This document shows, in pieces, positions 8,000 to 17,429 of a DNA stretch of 64,000 nt. Positions within the stretch are counted from its first letter, which is position 1. Every line of letters starts with the position of its first letter. The stretch is from Streptomyces diastatochromogenes. Its GTDB lineage: Bacteria > Actinomycetota > Actinomycetes > Streptomycetales > Streptomycetaceae. The stretch is taken from NCBI RefSeq assembly GCF_002242805.1, contig NZ_MCGQ01000016.1, forward strand, positions 124,481-188,480, read 5' to 3'. The position numbers and the translations under genes were made by a program. The notes under the pieces were generated by a model. The model had not been told where the DNA came from. It saw only the letters and a program-made list of their open reading frames with translations, and searched no databases.

Positions 8000-9520
8000 A
8001 TGAGCAAGAGCACCGCCCGCTTCACCCTCGACCCAGCCTTCACCATCGGCGAGGTAAACCCCCGCCTCTTCGGTTCCTTCGTGGAACACCTCGGCCGTTG
8101 TGTCTACACGGGCATCTATGAGCCGGACCATGCGACGGCAGACGAGGCGGGACTCCGTACCGACGTCCTCGACCTCGTCCGTGAACTGGGCGTCACCACC
8201 ATCCGCTACCCGGGCGGCAACTTTGTCTCGGGCTACAAGTGGGAGGACTCCGTCGGCCCGGTGGAGGAGCGCCCCCGCCGCCTCGACCTTGCCTGGCACT
8301 CCACCGAGACCAACCGGTTCGGTCTCTCCGAGTACATCGCCTTCCTGAAGAAGATCGGCCCCCAGGCCGAACCCATGATGGCCGTCAACCTCGGCACAAG
8401 GGGGGTAGCAGAGGCGCTGGAACTCCAGGAGTACGCCAACCACCCCTCAGGCACGGCCCTCTCCGACCTCCGGGCGGCCCACGGCGACAAGGAACCCTTC
8501 GGCATCAAGCTCTGGTGCCTCGGCAACGAGATGGACGGTCCCTGGCAGACCGGGCACAAGACGGCCGAGGAGTACGGCCGTATCGCCGCCGAGACGGCCC
8601 GGGCCATGCGCCAGATCGACCCCTCCGTGGAACTGGTGGCGTGCGGCTCCTCCAGCCAGTCCATGCCCACCTTCGCCGCATGGGAGGCGACGGTCCTCCA
8701 GGAGGCGTACGAGCTGGTCGACCACATCTCCCTGCACGCCTACTACGAGCCGATCGACGGCGACCTGGACTCCTTCCTGGCCTCCGCCGTCGACATGGAG
8801 TCCTTCATCGAGAACGTGGTGGCCACGGCCGACCACGTGGGCGCCCGCCTCAAGTCCAAGAAGAAGATCAACCTCTCCTTCGACGAGTGGAACGTCTGGT
8901 ACCTCTCCCGCTGGGAGGAGTACGCCAAGACCATCGACAAGACCGGCTGGCCCGAGGCCCCGCGCCTGCTGGAGGACAACTACAGCGTCACCGACGCGGT
9001 CGTCTTCGGCTCCCTGCTCATCGCCCTGCTCCGGCACGCCGACCGCGTCACCGTCGCCTGCCTCGCCCAGCTGGTCAACGTGATCGCCCCGATCATGACC
9101 GAGCCGGGCGGCCCGGCCTGGCGGCAGACGACGTTCTTCCCGTTCGCGCAGGCCTCCCGCCACGGCCGCGGCGAGGTCCTCGACGTGCGCGTGGACTCAC
9201 CGACGTACGAGACGAGGAAGTACGGCGAGACGGACCTGCTGCACGCCACCGCCGTCCGCGCGGAGGACGGCACGGTCACCGTCTTCGCCGTCAACCGCAG
9301 CCGTACCGAGCCGCTGCCGCTCGAAGTCGCCCTGAACGGCCTCGACCTGACGTCCGTCACCGAGCACAGCGCGCTCGCGGACGCCGATCCCGACGCCCGC
9401 AACACCCTGGACGACCCCGAGCGGGTCACCCCGCACCCGGTCGAGGGCACCGCCCTGCGGGACGGCACCCTCACCGCCGTACTGGAGCCCCTGTCCTGGA
9501 ACGTGATCAGGCTCGCCTGA
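8000..9520 (+). CDS. Intracellular GH51 alpha-L-arabinofuranosidase
   Basis: A 506-residue enzyme without a signal peptide. The opening FTLDPAFTIGEVNPRLFGSFVEHLGRCVY and the catalytic pair fit GH51: the acid/base Glu177 in CLGNEMDGPW and the nucleophile Glu296 in SFDEWNVWY. It is a hexameric cytosolic enzyme family that removes terminal arabinofuranose from short oligosaccharides. The ATG at 8000 follows AAGGG. It is the last gene of the importer operon, completing a route of outside cleavage, uptake and inside hydrolysis. Confidence 0.92.
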   Translation: MSKSTARFTLDPAFTIGEVNPRLFGSFVEHLGRCVYTGIYEPDHATADEAGLRTDVLDLVRELGVTTIRYPGGNFVSGYKWEDSVGPVEERPRRLDLAWHSTETNRFGLSEYIAFLKKIGPQAEPMMAVNLGTRGVAEALELQEYANHPSGTALSDLRAAHGDKEPFGIKLWCLGNEMDGPWQTGHKTAEEYGRIAAETARAMRQIDPSVELVACGSSSQSMPTFAAWEATVLQEAYELVDHISLHAYYEPIDGDLDSFLASAVDMESFIENVVATADHVGARLKSKKKINLSFDEWNVWYLSRWEEYAKTIDKTGWPEAPRLLEDNYSVTDAVVFGSLLIALLRHADRVTVACLAQLVNVIAPIMTEPGGPAWRQTTFFPFAQASRHGRGEVLDVRVDSPTYETRKYGETDLLHATAVRAEDGTVTVFAVNRSRTEPLPLEVALNGLDLTSVTEHSALADADPDARNTLDDPERVTPHPVEGTALRDGTLTAVLEPLSWNVIRLA

Positions 9521-9526
9521 GCGGTC

Positions 9527-12496
9527 TCAGCGGCCGGGGGAGGGCACCGGAGCCACCGGTGTCCCCCCGGCCGCCCGGCCCAGCAGGGTCAGCTGGACGT
9601 TCCCCGGGCCGGACTGCGAGGTGAACTCCGAGAGGACCGCCAGCGCGAGGGTGTTGGTGCCCCGGGTGCGCAGGATGCCGTTCGGCAGGACGAAGGTGTG
9701 CTGCGGGCCGACGTTGTTGATGTACTGGCCCATGTTCCAGCCGTTGAGGAAGATCTGCGCCCGGTAGGCCCGGTACGGGTCGTCCTCCAGGGTCAGCCCG
9801 ATCGACGCGTCGATGTCGGCCGGCACCGACAGCCGGAAGGTCGTCCGGTACCAGGTCACGCCCTGCCGCCGCTCGGCCCGCGGGAAGGTCACCGCCTTCC
9901 AGTCCCGGTCCCGGAAGCCGGGCAGGTGCCAGCCTTCCCGCTCCCCGTACAGGCCGCCGTTGTTCTGCGGCCCGCGCACCGGATCCGGGGCCGCCTCGCC
10001 CTGGATCCGCCAGGTCACCTCGGGTGCGGCCCCCTTGAACAGGGCGGCGGTCAGTCCACGCGCCACCTTGTGGGTGTCGAGCCCCTTGCCGTCCTGGTCG
10101 TGCTGCATGCGCCGGACCAGGACCGACAGTACGTGCCGGCCGGGCGAGCGCAGCTTCTCGCCCACCGGGAAGGCGGCGGTGGCGTCCCAACTGCCCTGCC
10201 TGACGGTGGTGTTCTTGTCCGGCACGGGCATCCGGTGGGTGCCCAGCGGCTCCCCGTCCAGCCATGCCATCAACAGGCCCTGCGTACCGGTGGTGTAGGC
10301 GAGGGAGACCTCGTCGATGCCGGAGGAGTCGGTGAACGTGCCCCGATACCAGACGTCTCCGTAGTGGAAGCCGTAGTCGTCGGCGAACAGCACGGGCTGG
10401 CCGTCCGGGACCGGCGTGACGCTGTACGACGACGTCTTGTCCGCCTTCTTCCACGACGAGTCGTCGAAGTTGGGCCCGGCCTCCGGGGTCTCGGTCCGCA
10501 TCCGCCAGCGGCCCAGCCGGGGCAGCACCACCTCCGGCACGGAGGGCAGCATCCCGGTCGTCATCAGGCTTCCGGACAAGGTGACCCGGGTCGGTACCTT
10601 CCGTCCGTTCCAGACCAGGCTCGCGATCCCGCGCGGTCCCCACACCTCCAGGCTGGTCTCCCCGATGACGTCACCCGTCAGGTGGACCTCGGAACCGCGC
10701 AGCTCGGCGTGGCGCAGCAGCGACGGGCCGTACACCAGCAGGGTTCCGGACGGGGTGTCGTACGGGAAGATGCGCACGGCGGTGGCGTCGTCGGCGAAGA
10801 GCAGCAGCAGCGGGATCTCGCTCTCGCCCTTGGCGACCAGCACCCGGGTGAGACCGCCCTGCCCGAGGGGCGCGTTGACATGCAGTTCGTCGCCCTCGAA
10901 CGCCCAGGCGGCCTCCGGGTCGAGCCGGGTGACGAAGGGCTCCTCCGGGCACTTCAGGACCAGGTCCGCCATGTCGTCCCGGCGGCCCGCGAACACGGCG
11001 ATGTCCTGCCGTCCGGCCGTCAGGCACAGCATGGGCTGCGCGGTGGAGTACTTCAGCGTCCGCTTGCCCAGCGGGAGCCCGGTGGTCAGCATGCGGGCGT
11101 CGTGCGCGGGCACGGTGATCCGCAGGTTCCCCGCGTCCGTGGGCAGGTCGGTGGTGACCGGCTCGGTGCCGTCGTTGCGGGCCACGTACACCTGGGTGCC
11201 GGTGTCCGGGTTGGCGAGGTGGTAGACCTTCACGCCCTCCGCCTTGACCTCCGCCGCCCGGTCGAGGCGGGCGAAGTCGGGCACGCGCTGCAGCAGATGC
11301 CCGAGCTGGTGCATCGGCGCGATCTTCTCCGTGACGTTCCGGCCCTCGTCGATGGCGGCGCCATAGTCGTACGACGTGTAGACGACCGGTGCGGGCAGCC
11401 AGCCCCACGACGTCCCGCCGAACGTCATGTACACGTTGTGCAGGGTGATCCCGTTGGCGAGGTTGGTGAGGTAGAAGCGGCGCTCGTAGGCCGCGTCCCG
11501 GGTGCGCCGCGACTCGGCGTACCCCTTGCCGTCGAACCAGGAACCGCCCCACGGGTCGAACCAGCCGCCCCCGAACTCGGGCATGAACCCGGGCGTGCGC
11601 GGCGAGGCGGTGGACCCGCCGGTCGCCCCGCCGGGCCCGAAGGTCCCCCAGTCGGGCGGCGTCTGGGACGGCGACGGATACCCGTCGAACCCGTACAGCC
11701 AGCCGCCCTTCTCCCCGTCGGTGTCGAACGAGTCCGGCACCCAGTGGCCGTTGCGGCCCTTGTCGTTGTGGAAGAGCGGGACGTCGATCCCGTCACCCCG
11801 GACCTTCTTGTACAGATGGGACATATAGTCCCGCCCGGTCGGCTCCCCGACGTGGGCGTCGTACTCGTTCTCGATCTGGTAGAGCAGGATCGTGCCCTTG
11901 CCCTGGGTGAACAGGTGCCGCCGGGCGATCCGGTTCACCTGGGTCAGCCACTCGTCGACGTGCGACAGATAGGTCGGGTCGGCGGTGCGGGCCGTCCCCT
12001 TCGTCGCCGTCAGCCAGCCCGGGAAGCCGCCGCCGTCGATCTCGGCGTTGATGTACGGGCCGGGCCGCAGGATGACGTACAGCCCGGTCTCGGCGGCCGT
12101 GCGCAGGAAGAGATCGAGATCCCGGACCCCGGAGAAGTCGTACTGCCCGGGCGCGGGGGAGTGGTAGTTCCACGACACGTAGATGCTCACGGCGTTGTAC
12201 CCGTGAGCCCGCATCTTCTGCAGCACGTCCCGCCACAGGGACGGGCTCGGCAGCCGGAACGGATGCATCTCGCCGGACCACACGACCAGCCGGCGGCCGT
12301 CGACCAGCAGCGAGTAGTGGTCGTACCCGATGGTGTGGCGCTCTCCGTCGGCGCTCGGCGGGGCGGGCGCCGGGCCGGTCGGCACACTGCGCGCCGCGTA
12401 CGCCGAGGGCGCCCCGGGGCCGCCGCTGCCACCCAGGGCGAAGCCGAGCGCGGCCGAGCCGGCCAGGGCACTGAAGGTACGTCTGCTGAGCGCCAA
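9527..12496 (-). CDS. Secreted GH35 beta-galactosidase
   Basis: A 989-residue protein with a twin-arginine signal (SRRTFSALAGSAALGFALGG). The GH35 barrel covers about residues 50-390: WSGEMHPFRLPSP near the start, the acid/base Glu at about 209 in YQIENEYD and the nucleophile Glu at about 306 in FMPEFGGGW. The rest consists of beta-rich jelly-roll domains (for example FLNGWNMGQYINNVGPQ near the end), as in large fungal and actinobacterial GH35 enzymes. The start is a TTG at 12496 after GGGAGG. It converges with the GH51 gene (6 bases apart) and would strip galactose from arabinogalactan or galactan side chains. Confidence 0.9.
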   Translation of the reverse strand: MALSRRTFSALAGSAALGFALGGSGGPGAPSAYAARSVPTGPAPAPPSADGERHTIGYDHYSLLVDGRRLVVWSGEMHPFRLPSPSLWRDVLQKMRAHGYNAVSIYVSWNYHSPAPGQYDFSGVRDLDLFLRTAAETGLYVILRPGPYINAEIDGGGFPGWLTATKGTARTADPTYLSHVDEWLTQVNRIARRHLFTQGKGTILLYQIENEYDAHVGEPTGRDYMSHLYKKVRGDGIDVPLFHNDKGRNGHWVPDSFDTDGEKGGWLYGFDGYPSPSQTPPDWGTFGPGGATGGSTASPRTPGFMPEFGGGWFDPWGGSWFDGKGYAESRRTRDAAYERRFYLTNLANGITLHNVYMTFGGTSWGWLPAPVVYTSYDYGAAIDEGRNVTEKIAPMHQLGHLLQRVPDFARLDRAAEVKAEGVKVYHLANPDTGTQVYVARNDGTEPVTTDLPTDAGNLRITVPAHDARMLTTGLPLGKRTLKYSTAQPMLCLTAGRQDIAVFAGRRDDMADLVLKCPEEPFVTRLDPEAAWAFEGDELHVNAPLGQGGLTRVLVAKGESEIPLLLLFADDATAVRIFPYDTPSGTLLVYGPSLLRHAELRGSEVHLTGDVIGETSLEVWGPRGIASLVWNGRKVPTRVTLSGSLMTTGMLPSVPEVVLPRLGRWRMRTETPEAGPNFDDSSWKKADKTSSYSVTPVPDGQPVLFADDYGFHYGDVWYRGTFTDSSGIDEVSLAYTTGTQGLLMAWLDGEPLGTHRMPVPDKNTTVRQGSWDATAAFPVGEKLRSPGRHVLSVLVRRMQHDQDGKGLDTHKVARGLTAALFKGAAPEVTWRIQGEAAPDPVRGPQNNGGLYGEREGWHLPGFRDRDWKAVTFPRAERRQGVTWYRTTFRLSVPADIDASIGLTLEDDPYRAYRAQIFLNGWNMGQYINNVGPQHTFVLPNGILRTRGTNTLALAVLSEFTSQSGPGNVQLTLLGRAAGGTPVAPVPSPGR

Positions 12497-12571
12497 GGTG
12501 GATCCTCCCGGGCGATCTTACGGGGGCGCGGTCCGGCCATTCTCCACGGAGATACGCCCCACAATGGACCC

Positions 12572-13030
12572 ATGAGGATCTCGGCGCGGGCGGATTACGC
12601 GGTACGGGCGGTACTGGAGCTGGCCGTACGGGAGGGTGACGGCCCGATGAAGGCCGAGGAAATCGCCGCTGTACAGGACATTCCGCACAAGTTCCTGGAG
12701 GGCATCCTGGGTGACCTCCGGCGCGCCGGAATCGTCGACAGCCGACGCGGCGGGGGCGGCGGCTACCGGCTGGCCCGCGCCGCGGCCGCCATCACTGTGG
12801 CGGATGTCATCCGCGCGGTGGACGGCCCGATCGTGTCGGTACGGGGAGAACGGCCCACGGGCCTCGCCTACACCGGCACCGCCCAGCCGCTGCTGCCGCT
12901 GTGGATCGCCCTGCGGGCGAACGTCCGACGCATCCTGGAGGGCGTCACGCTCGCCGACCTCGCGGCGGACGCCCTGCCGGAGCCGGTACGGGCCCTGGCG
13001 GCGGAGCCGGCGGCTTGGGAGAACCCGTGA
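12572..13030 (+). CDS. Rrf2-family transcriptional regulator
   Basis: A 152-residue winged-helix protein: SARADYAVRAVLELAV, the recognition part AEEIAAVQDIPHKFLEGILGDLRRAGIVDSRRGGGGGYRLAR, then VADVIRAVDGP. This is the Rrf2 fold seen in IscR, NsrR and CymR. It has no cysteine at all, so the iron-sulfur cluster mode of IscR/NsrR is excluded and it may sense a small molecule, as CymR does through its partner. It is divergent from the GH35 gene with only 75 bases between, and could control it. Confidence 0.88.
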   Translation: MRISARADYAVRAVLELAVREGDGPMKAEEIAAVQDIPHKFLEGILGDLRRAGIVDSRRGGGGGYRLARAAAAITVADVIRAVDGPIVSVRGERPTGLAYTGTAQPLLPLWIALRANVRRILEGVTLADLAADALPEPVRALAAEPAAWENP

Positions 13031-13034
13031 CCCC

Positions 13035-13499
13035 TCAGCGGGGCGCCGCCTCGTCCAGCTCGGAGCGCCAGCGGGACTGGGCCGTGTCGTAGTGCAGGGG
13101 GCCGAGGCGGTACTGCGCGAGGTCGAGGGCGAGGAGCTGTTGGTAGGCCTCTGGGGGAAGGTCGGGCTCCAGCACGATGCGGAGGCTGTTGTCCGGGTCC
13201 TGGAGGACGACCGGGCGGGGTGTCTCGTCGCTGCGGTTGCGCAGCGCTCGGACGGCTTCCTGGAGGCAGCGGTAGGCGTCGGTCGCGGCCTTGTCGGCGA
13301 CCGCCCTCAGGAACGTGTGCAGGGGGACGGAGACCAGGACCATCCAGACGAGCTGGCCTGCCGCGCGGCGGCGGGGGAGTTCACGGACGCGGGGCGTGAA
13401 GCCGAGGGCGGCGAGGGCGGTGGTGAGGAGGGTCTCCTGGTCTCGGGGGAGGCGGGGATCCACGACCACGTCGGCGGTGTGAAGGGCGGACTCAGTCAC
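13035..13499 (-). CDS. Small partner of the CHAT-WD40 protein (EACC1-like?)
   Basis: A 154-residue protein whose GTG start at 13499 overlaps the CHAT gene's stop by 8 bases, so the two are translationally coupled. It has a hydrophobic central segment (QLVWMVLVSVPLHTFL), then helices with AYRCLQEAVRALRNR, and a beta-rich end with VVLQDPDNSLRIVLEPDLPPEAYQQLLALDL and a WRSELDEA tail. It recalls the small constant components (EACC1 type) that accompany variable effectors in predicted actinobacterial conflict systems, but I cannot confirm this from sequence alone. Upstream in-frame starts would run far into the CHAT gene. Confidence 0.65.
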   Translation of the reverse strand: MTESALHTADVVVDPRLPRDQETLLTTALAALGFTPRVRELPRRRAAGQLVWMVLVSVPLHTFLRAVADKAATDAYRCLQEAVRALRNRSDETPRPVVLQDPDNSLRIVLEPDLPPEAYQQLLALDLAQYRLGPLHYDTAQSRWRSELDEAAPR

Positions 13500-16362
13500 G
13501 TTGCAGCAGCTCCTTGAAGTCGTAGACGCGGACCGTGCACTCACCGCCGGTGGCGAGTCGGTGACCGTCGCGGCTGAACGCGATTCCCGAACCGTTGTAG
13601 TGCGGAAGCGTGAACACCTCGCGCCCGGTGTGGGTGTCCCAGACCTGTGCGGTGCTCCCGCCGATGGTGGCCAGGTGCCGATCGTCCGGGCTGAGCGCCA
13701 GGGCCCGCACCTCCGCCCCGTGGCTCACTTTCAGCAGTGGTGCGCCGGATTCGGCATCCCGGATCGATGCCATGCCGTTGCTGCCGCCGGCGGCGAACCG
13801 GCGCCCGTCACTGCTGAACGCCACGGTGAACACGGAGCCGCCGTGCTTGCCCTTCAGCAGTGTGGTGGCGCTCTCGGTGTCGCACACCCACACGGTCCGG
13901 TCCGCGCAGCCGCTGACCAACCGGCGACCGTCAGGGCTGAACGCGAGGCTGTGGACCGAGCTGGAATATCGCAGGCGCAGAAGTTCCGCGCCCGTCTTCG
14001 CATTCCAGATCCGAACGTGGGCGTCGTGGCCGGCGGTGGCGAGGCGCTCCCCGCCGGGGCTGAATGCCAGCGCGAGCACGGGCGCGCCCTGGTCGACTTC
14101 CATGAGCTGAGCGCCGGTCCGCGCGTCCCAGATCCGAGCCGTGTTCCCTGCCGCGGTCGCGAACCGTACGCCGTCGGGGTGGAAGCAGACATGCCGCACA
14201 GTGGCGCACAGCCGCCCGTGCCGGACCGTGACGCGATGCCCACCGCCGGTGTCACTCACCAGCGCGGTCCGCAGGGTCATGGCCGTGGCCAGGCGCTCCC
14301 CGCCGGGGCTGAACGCGATCGCCTTCACGCGGTGGGGCACGGTGAACTGGGTCCACGGGGCCGAGGGCGGCTGTGTCGGCCGAGCGGGCAGCCATGCGGG
14401 CCGAGCGGGCGGCTCTGTCGGCCGAGGGGGCGGCTCTTTCGGCTCGGCCGCGGAGGCTTTGCTGCGCACCCGCTCGACCAGTAGCGCGCTGTCCCGGTAG
14501 TCCGGGTCGATGGCCTGTACCGCGTCCAGCGTTTCCAGCGCCCGCGCCCAGTCGCGGTCCTCGATGTGGTCGAGTGCCTCGCGGTAGTGGCGCCTCAGCT
14601 CCTCCTCCCACGCGATCTCCTCCAACGCCGCCCGGGCGGCGCAGACCATGGCCTCCACTTCCGGGTCGGGTGCCGTGTCCGCCATGTCCAGCTCCCGCAA
14701 CCGCTCGGCAGCTGCCACGACCGCCTGCCACTGGCCCCGCTCGTGCAGGTCGCTGATCTCCTCCCGGAGCTGCGCCCGGATCCGCTCCTTGCGGGCCAGC
14801 TCCAGCAGCGCGGCGGCGTCCTTGTAGTCGGCCTCGGTGGTGACGACGGCATCGAGGTGCTCGATCGCCCTGTCCCAGTCCCGCTCCGCCACCGAGGCGG
14901 CGCCGGCGTCGTACAGCGCGGCGAGCCGTTGGTGGTGGCGGGCCTGGGCGAGCTTGGCCTGGGCGTCCCGGTAGTCGCGGTCCCAGGCGACGACCGTACG
15001 GAAGGCCTCGACGGCTGCGTCCCATCGGTCGGTGAAGTAGGCGGCGAGCCCTTCGGCGTACAGGTCGGCGAGGTCCGGCCGGTGGACTGGAGGTGGGATG
15101 CCGGTCCCCTCCCGGGGCACCTTGGACTCGTCCGACGTGCCCGAGAGCCTGAAGATGTGACCGTCGTAATCGAGGGAGCGCATGTGCAGCACCGGCGTGC
15201 CCCACTCCAGCGTGCCCGGACGCGCCAGGGTCATGGCCTGGCGGGCCTCCATGACGGCCACGTCGATGGGCAGCCAGCGGGACAGGGCGTCGTAGAAGGC
15301 GTGAGCACACTCCAGGGCGGCGTTCTCGCTCACCTCGTACTGCATGGCGAGTACGGCGGGTATGCCCTTGCGCATCAGCGCGCCCGCCACGCTGGAGTAG
15401 GGGTTCAGAACATCCGCCCGGCCGGTCTCGCAGGCGTTGAGTACGGCCAGCCGCAGCGAGGGGTGGTCGGCGAGCAGCATCGCCAGCTGGCCCGCGCCCA
15501 GCCAGTAGGTGCCGCCCTGCTCACCGGTCAGAGCAAGGGTGCCCTCCTGGGCGCGGGTGTCATACCCGCCGTGTCCGATGAAGTGCAGCACGTGGCAATC
15601 GCCCCGACGACTGCCGCTGCGCACGTCCCGGCGAACAGCCTCGCGGAGGTCACGCCAGGTCTGCCCCGTCACCCACCGCAGTGCGACCAGGCCCTCCGCC
15701 TTGAGGTCGGCCAGGGCCTCATCCAGCCGCCGCTGCTCAGTGTGCGCGGACAGTGACTCTTGGTCGTCGGGCAGGGCTATCATGCCCAGGATCCGCAGCG
15801 GCGGCGTGATGCTCAGCGGCTCCTTGGACCGGGCCACCTGCGGATGGCGCACCAGCGGGGTCTCCAGACACACGTAGCTGTCCTCGCTGGAGTCGAACAT
15901 GAACTCCCAGGGCAGCCGGGCCAGTTCGGGCGGTTGCACGCGGAACACCATGCGCACCTGCCCGCCTTGCCGCGCGGCGCGGTTGCGCGTGGTCAGCAGG
16001 AATGTCTTGCCGTCGTCCTCCAGCAGCGCGTCGAACAGCAGCCGTCCCAATTCCCGGACCGGTGCCTCGCCTTCCGCCACGGCGCGGCGCACCTGCGCGG
16101 ACGACGCGATCACCGCGTCCGGCACCCGCGCCGCCAAGGCCTCCAGTTCATGGCTCGGCGGCAGGCGCAGGGTTCCGGAGGTCTCTACGCCGTCCGTCGT
16201 GCGGAAAACAACCGGGTAACCGTCGGCACCGGGGGGTCCGATCTCGACCCGGAAATCGACATCCACCACAGTTCCACCTGGCCCAGGGGCAACGGGCCGC
16301 GACAACGTCTGTGCCGCCTCTTCCACGCTACGACCATTCAGGTGCGGCGTCCTGGTCGGCAT
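13492..16362 (-). CDS. CHAT protease - TPR-like - WD40 protein
   Basis: A 956-residue multidomain protein. Residues ~100-400 form a CHAT (caspase-like) domain with the catalytic His264 in HFIGHGGYD and Cys311 in LNACETG. Residues ~430-620 carry three TPR-like repeats, each with a DRDW-A-A motif and ending in DY(R/K)D. A Pro-rich linker (~635-665) leads to seven WD40-like blades (SPGGERLAT, WDARTG, SPDGRRLVSG) to residue ~950. CHAT peptidases, known from gasdermin-activating and CRISPR-associated systems, cleave a partner when triggered; TPR and WD40 parts suggest a sensing scaffold. It is coupled to the small gene after it. No gasdermin or nucleotide-binding switch is adjacent, so the target is unknown. 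Confidence 0.85.
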   Translation of the reverse strand: MPTRTPHLNGRSVEEAAQTLSRPVAPGPGGTVVDVDFRVEIGPPGADGYPVVFRTTDGVETSGTLRLPPSHELEALAARVPDAVIASSAQVRRAVAEGEAPVRELGRLLFDALLEDDGKTFLLTTRNRAARQGGQVRMVFRVQPPELARLPWEFMFDSSEDSYVCLETPLVRHPQVARSKEPLSITPPLRILGMIALPDDQESLSAHTEQRRLDEALADLKAEGLVALRWVTGQTWRDLREAVRRDVRSGSRRGDCHVLHFIGHGGYDTRAQEGTLALTGEQGGTYWLGAGQLAMLLADHPSLRLAVLNACETGRADVLNPYSSVAGALMRKGIPAVLAMQYEVSENAALECAHAFYDALSRWLPIDVAVMEARQAMTLARPGTLEWGTPVLHMRSLDYDGHIFRLSGTSDESKVPREGTGIPPPVHRPDLADLYAEGLAAYFTDRWDAAVEAFRTVVAWDRDYRDAQAKLAQARHHQRLAALYDAGAASVAERDWDRAIEHLDAVVTTEADYKDAAALLELARKERIRAQLREEISDLHERGQWQAVVAAAERLRELDMADTAPDPEVEAMVCAARAALEEIAWEEELRRHYREALDHIEDRDWARALETLDAVQAIDPDYRDSALLVERVRSKASAAEPKEPPPRPTEPPARPAWLPARPTQPPSAPWTQFTVPHRVKAIAFSPGGERLATAMTLRTALVSDTGGGHRVTVRHGRLCATVRHVCFHPDGVRFATAAGNTARIWDARTGAQLMEVDQGAPVLALAFSPGGERLATAGHDAHVRIWNAKTGAELLRLRYSSSVHSLAFSPDGRRLVSGCADRTVWVCDTESATTLLKGKHGGSVFTVAFSSDGRRFAAGGSNGMASIRDAESGAPLLKVSHGAEVRALALSPDDRHLATIGGSTAQVWDTHTGREVFTLPHYNGSGIAFSRDGHRLATGGECTVRVYDFKELLQRD

Positions 16363-16526
16363 GTGAACGGCCCGAAGTGAATGGCCGGAGTTCGCCCTGC
16401 CGGGGTGGAGTGGGGCTTCCTACGATGCCCACGCCTCCCCATCCTTCACAGGTTCCACACAGTTTCTTCAATGTTGAACGGATGGGTCGGAGGTCGAACC
16501 CCCCCACTCGACAACCTGGAGAAACC

Positions 16527-17174
16527 ATGGCTGGTGGACTCCTGCTGAGCGGCGCCGTAGCCGCTCTGCTCACCACCGCGATACCGGCTTCCAGCTCCTC
16601 TCCCGTCTTCGACGACCCGCCCCCGGACAAGATCGTCATCGACGTCGCCACGGTGAACGGCTCGGGCTGTCCGCAGGGCACGGCCGCCGTGGCCGTCTCC
16701 CCGGACAACACCGCCTTCACGGTGACCTACAGCAACTACCTCGCCCAGGCCGGCGGCAACTCGGACCCGACCGCCTTCCGCAAGAACTGCCAGCTCAACC
16801 TGGTCGTGCACGTCCCGCAGGGCTTCACCTACGCCGTCGCCAGCGCGGACTACCGGGGCTTCCTCTCGCTCCAGCCGGGCGCGTCGGGCACGCAGAAGGC
16901 GTCGTACTACTTCCAGGGCTCCTCGAACACCGCGGCCAAGAGCCACCCCTTCAGCGGCCCCTACAACGACGACTGGCAGGCCACCGACAGCACCGACTGG
17001 GCCCAGCTGGTCTGGGCGCCCTGCGGCGTCCTGCGCAACTTCAACATCAACACCGAGCTGCGGGTGTCCGCGGGCAGCACCCCGAGCAAGGTCAGCTTCA
17101 TGACGATGGACTCGACCGACGGGGACATCAGCACGGTGTACCACTTCGCGTGGAAGCACTGCCCGGGCTCGTAG
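16527..17174 (+). CDS. Secreted DUF4360 protein
   Basis: A 215-residue exported protein: a signal peptide (AGGLLLSGAVAALLTTAIPASSS), then VNGSGCPQGTAAVAVSPDNTAFTVTYSNY, the FRKNCQLNLVVHVPQGFTYAV segment and a C-terminal half ending YHFAWKHCPG. Four spaced cysteines could make two disulfides. This is the DUF4360 family common in Streptomyces and in fungal secretomes; its function is unknown. The start ATG at 16527 follows CTGGAGAAA. It is divergent from the CHAT gene, with 164 bases between, where I see no clear promoter. Confidence 0.88.
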   Translation: MAGGLLLSGAVAALLTTAIPASSSSPVFDDPPPDKIVIDVATVNGSGCPQGTAAVAVSPDNTAFTVTYSNYLAQAGGNSDPTAFRKNCQLNLVVHVPQGFTYAVASADYRGFLSLQPGASGTQKASYYFQGSSNTAAKSHPFSGPYNDDWQATDSTDWAQLVWAPCGVLRNFNINTELRVSAGSTPSKVSFMTMDSTDGDISTVYHFAWKHCPGS

Positions 17175-17243
17175 CCGGGTGTGACGCGTGACCGCGTCGC
17201 TCGGCCGGTGATGCTGGTGGTGCCGGGCGGCGCGGGCGGTTCC

Positions 17244-17429
17244 CTAACCGGCGGTGTATGTGAGGAAGTTGGCCCAGGTGGTGGGGGAGAGGGTGAGCGT
17301 GGGGCCTTCCTTGGCCTTGGAGTCGCGGATGTGGATGGTGGTGGGGGTGTGGGCGACTTCGACGCAGTCGTCTCCGGATGCGCTGCTGTAGCTGCTCTTG
17401 AACCAGGTCAGTTCCGAGTTGCTGCTCAT
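17244..17429 (-). CDS. DUF397 protein
   Basis: A 61-residue protein with the DUF397 hallmarks: LTWFKSSYSSASGDDCVEVA, then IHIRDSKAKEGPTLTLSPTTWANFL. Members are encoded next to XRE/DUF5753 regulators; in the WhiJ group they are thought to modulate the DNA-binding partner. Its ATG overlaps the regulator stop by 4 bases (ATGA), so the two proteins are made together. Confidence 0.93.
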   Translation of the reverse strand: MSSNSELTWFKSSYSSASGDDCVEVAHTPTTIHIRDSKAKEGPTLTLSPTTWANFLTYTAG

